Assembly (NCBI GenBank): GCA_048549915.1
Contig: JBLYYE010000039.1
Coordinates: 1-5,319 of the forward strand
Length of the DNA: 5,319 nt
Direction: 5' to 3'
Source of the DNA: LSUCC0057 sp048549915
Lineage (GTDB): Bacteria > Pseudomonadota > Gammaproteobacteria > Pseudomonadales > Porticoccaceae
Positions 4,761-5,319 of the stretch are shown here, in pieces. A model generated the notes under the pieces. That model saw nothing but the letters and a program-made list of their open reading frames with translations, was not told the origin of the DNA and searched no databases. Within the stretch, counting starts at the first letter, position 1. Every line of letters begins with the position of its first letter. The position numbers and the translations under genes were made by a program.

Positions 4761-5319
4761 TTAAAAGTTATATTTAGCTTGTAGACCGAGCGAACGCGGC
4801 GGGTCTATCGAGGCAAAGTATGCTTCCAGAGCTGCTGCGTTGAACACCGGGTGATCGTTGACCCAGGTGGTGGTCTCTTTGTCGGTGAGGTTTTTACCCA
4901 CCAGCGCCAGGCTCCAGTTATCACTACTGGCCAGCTCAATACGGGCATTGAGCTTGGCGAACGCCGCCTGCTCTGAGACCGGGTCGAGATCGGCTGCCGT
5001 GTAGTAAGCGTCGGTGAAGTCTATCCCCAGAGCCGCCGACAGCTCAAGGGCGCCAATAAAAGTGACATACTCTATATTCAATGAACCGGAGTAATCGGGC
5101 GCAAACTGCAGCGGGTCGCCAGTCTGGTCATAACTCAAGGAGGCACTGCATACACCGTTGCGCGCGCCCCAACCGCTGCAATAGCCGTCGCGGAATTCAT
5201 CGAACTTAGCGTCCAGCAGCGCCATTGAGCCGCTGAGGTTAACCGCGGCTGAGAGCTGCCAACGGAAATCCACTTCAAGGCCTTGGGTTAATGATTTCCC
5301 TGCGTTGCCGGTTTCAAAG
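4761..5319 (-). CDS. TonB-dependent outer-membrane receptor, C-terminal part (gene continues past the right edge)
   Basis: The last 185 codons are in the window; the frame is open to the edge, beginning FETGNAGKSLTQGLEVDFRW, so the GTG at 5273 is internal and not a start. The sequence alternates polar and hydrophobic residues in beta-strand pairs with turns, as in the 22-strand barrel. It carries hallmarks of the receptor C-terminus: TQGLEVDF, ADLDPVSEQAAFAKLNARIEL, WSLALVGKNLTDKE, and a terminal strand SLGLQAKYNF ending in Phe, the signal recognised for outer-membrane assembly. The plug, TonB box and signal peptide lie outside the window. Such receptors import large or scarce substrates using TonB energy. 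Pairing with a sulfatase suggests a sulfated substrate rather than a siderophore, but this is inference. The stop TAA at 4763-4761 is 13 bp before the sulfatase start. Confidence 0.92.
   Translation of the reverse strand, partial: FETGNAGKSLTQGLEVDFRWQLSAAVNLSGSMALLDAKFDEFRDGYCSGWGARNGVCSASLSYDQTGDPLQFAPDYSGSLNIEYVTFIGALELSAALGIDFTDAYYTAADLDPVSEQAAFAKLNARIELASSDNWSLALVGKNLTDKETTTWVNDHPVFNAAALEAYFASIDPPRSLGLQAKYNF

Noticed and set aside
1..5319. CRISPR array, toxin-antitoxin pair, retron or other defence system
   Set aside because: No regularly spaced repeats and no small paired ORFs or reverse-transcriptase or nuclease motifs were seen outside the IS transposase.

Overview
The window looks like chromosomal DNA from a marine-type gammaproteobacterium. 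Three things suggest this: a TonB-dependent receptor paired with a secreted sulfatase, an AraC/OruR-type regulator with moderately GC-rich codon use, and an IS3-family element. The taxon is inferred from gene style only, and I cannot name a genus.

Layout, left to right. (1) Bases 1-545 are visibly richer in A+T. They hold the 5' part of a leftward Sel1-repeat gene with a signal peptide, broken by an in-frame ochre codon, plus its likely promoter. The ORF is easy to miss because the stop splits it. (2) Bases 546-604 are the 3' end of a tRNA (T arm, acceptor 3' strand, CCA) followed by a strong intrinsic terminator. No 5' half of the tRNA is present. This is how the distal attachment site of a tRNA-targeting integrated element looks, and it coincides with the composition change. 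(3) Bases 695-1925 are a full-length IS3-family insertion sequence with 27-bp terminal inverted repeats and a DD35E transposase. Its reading frame appears to carry two one-base insertions: one breaks orfA near its start, the other turns the A6G frameshift site into A7 and fuses orfA to orfB. No target-site duplication is visible. (4) Bases 1926-2149 have no convincing complete gene. They contain a 9-bp inverted repeat just upstream of the regulator. (5) Bases 2150-3178 encode an AraC-family regulator. (6) Convergent with it, and only 18 bp away, lies a leftward operon: the C-terminal end of a TonB-dependent receptor (running off the right edge) followed after 13 bp by a secreted type I sulfatase.

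Working model (inference): the receptor imports a substrate across the outer membrane, the sulfatase removes sulfate from it in the periplasm or at the surface, and the adjacent AraC-type protein senses the substrate or a product and controls the cluster. The sulfatase keeps the formylglycine motif but differs from the textbook active site at several metal- and sulfate-binding positions. The left third records element integration, IS insertion and gene decay beside this accessory catabolic locus.
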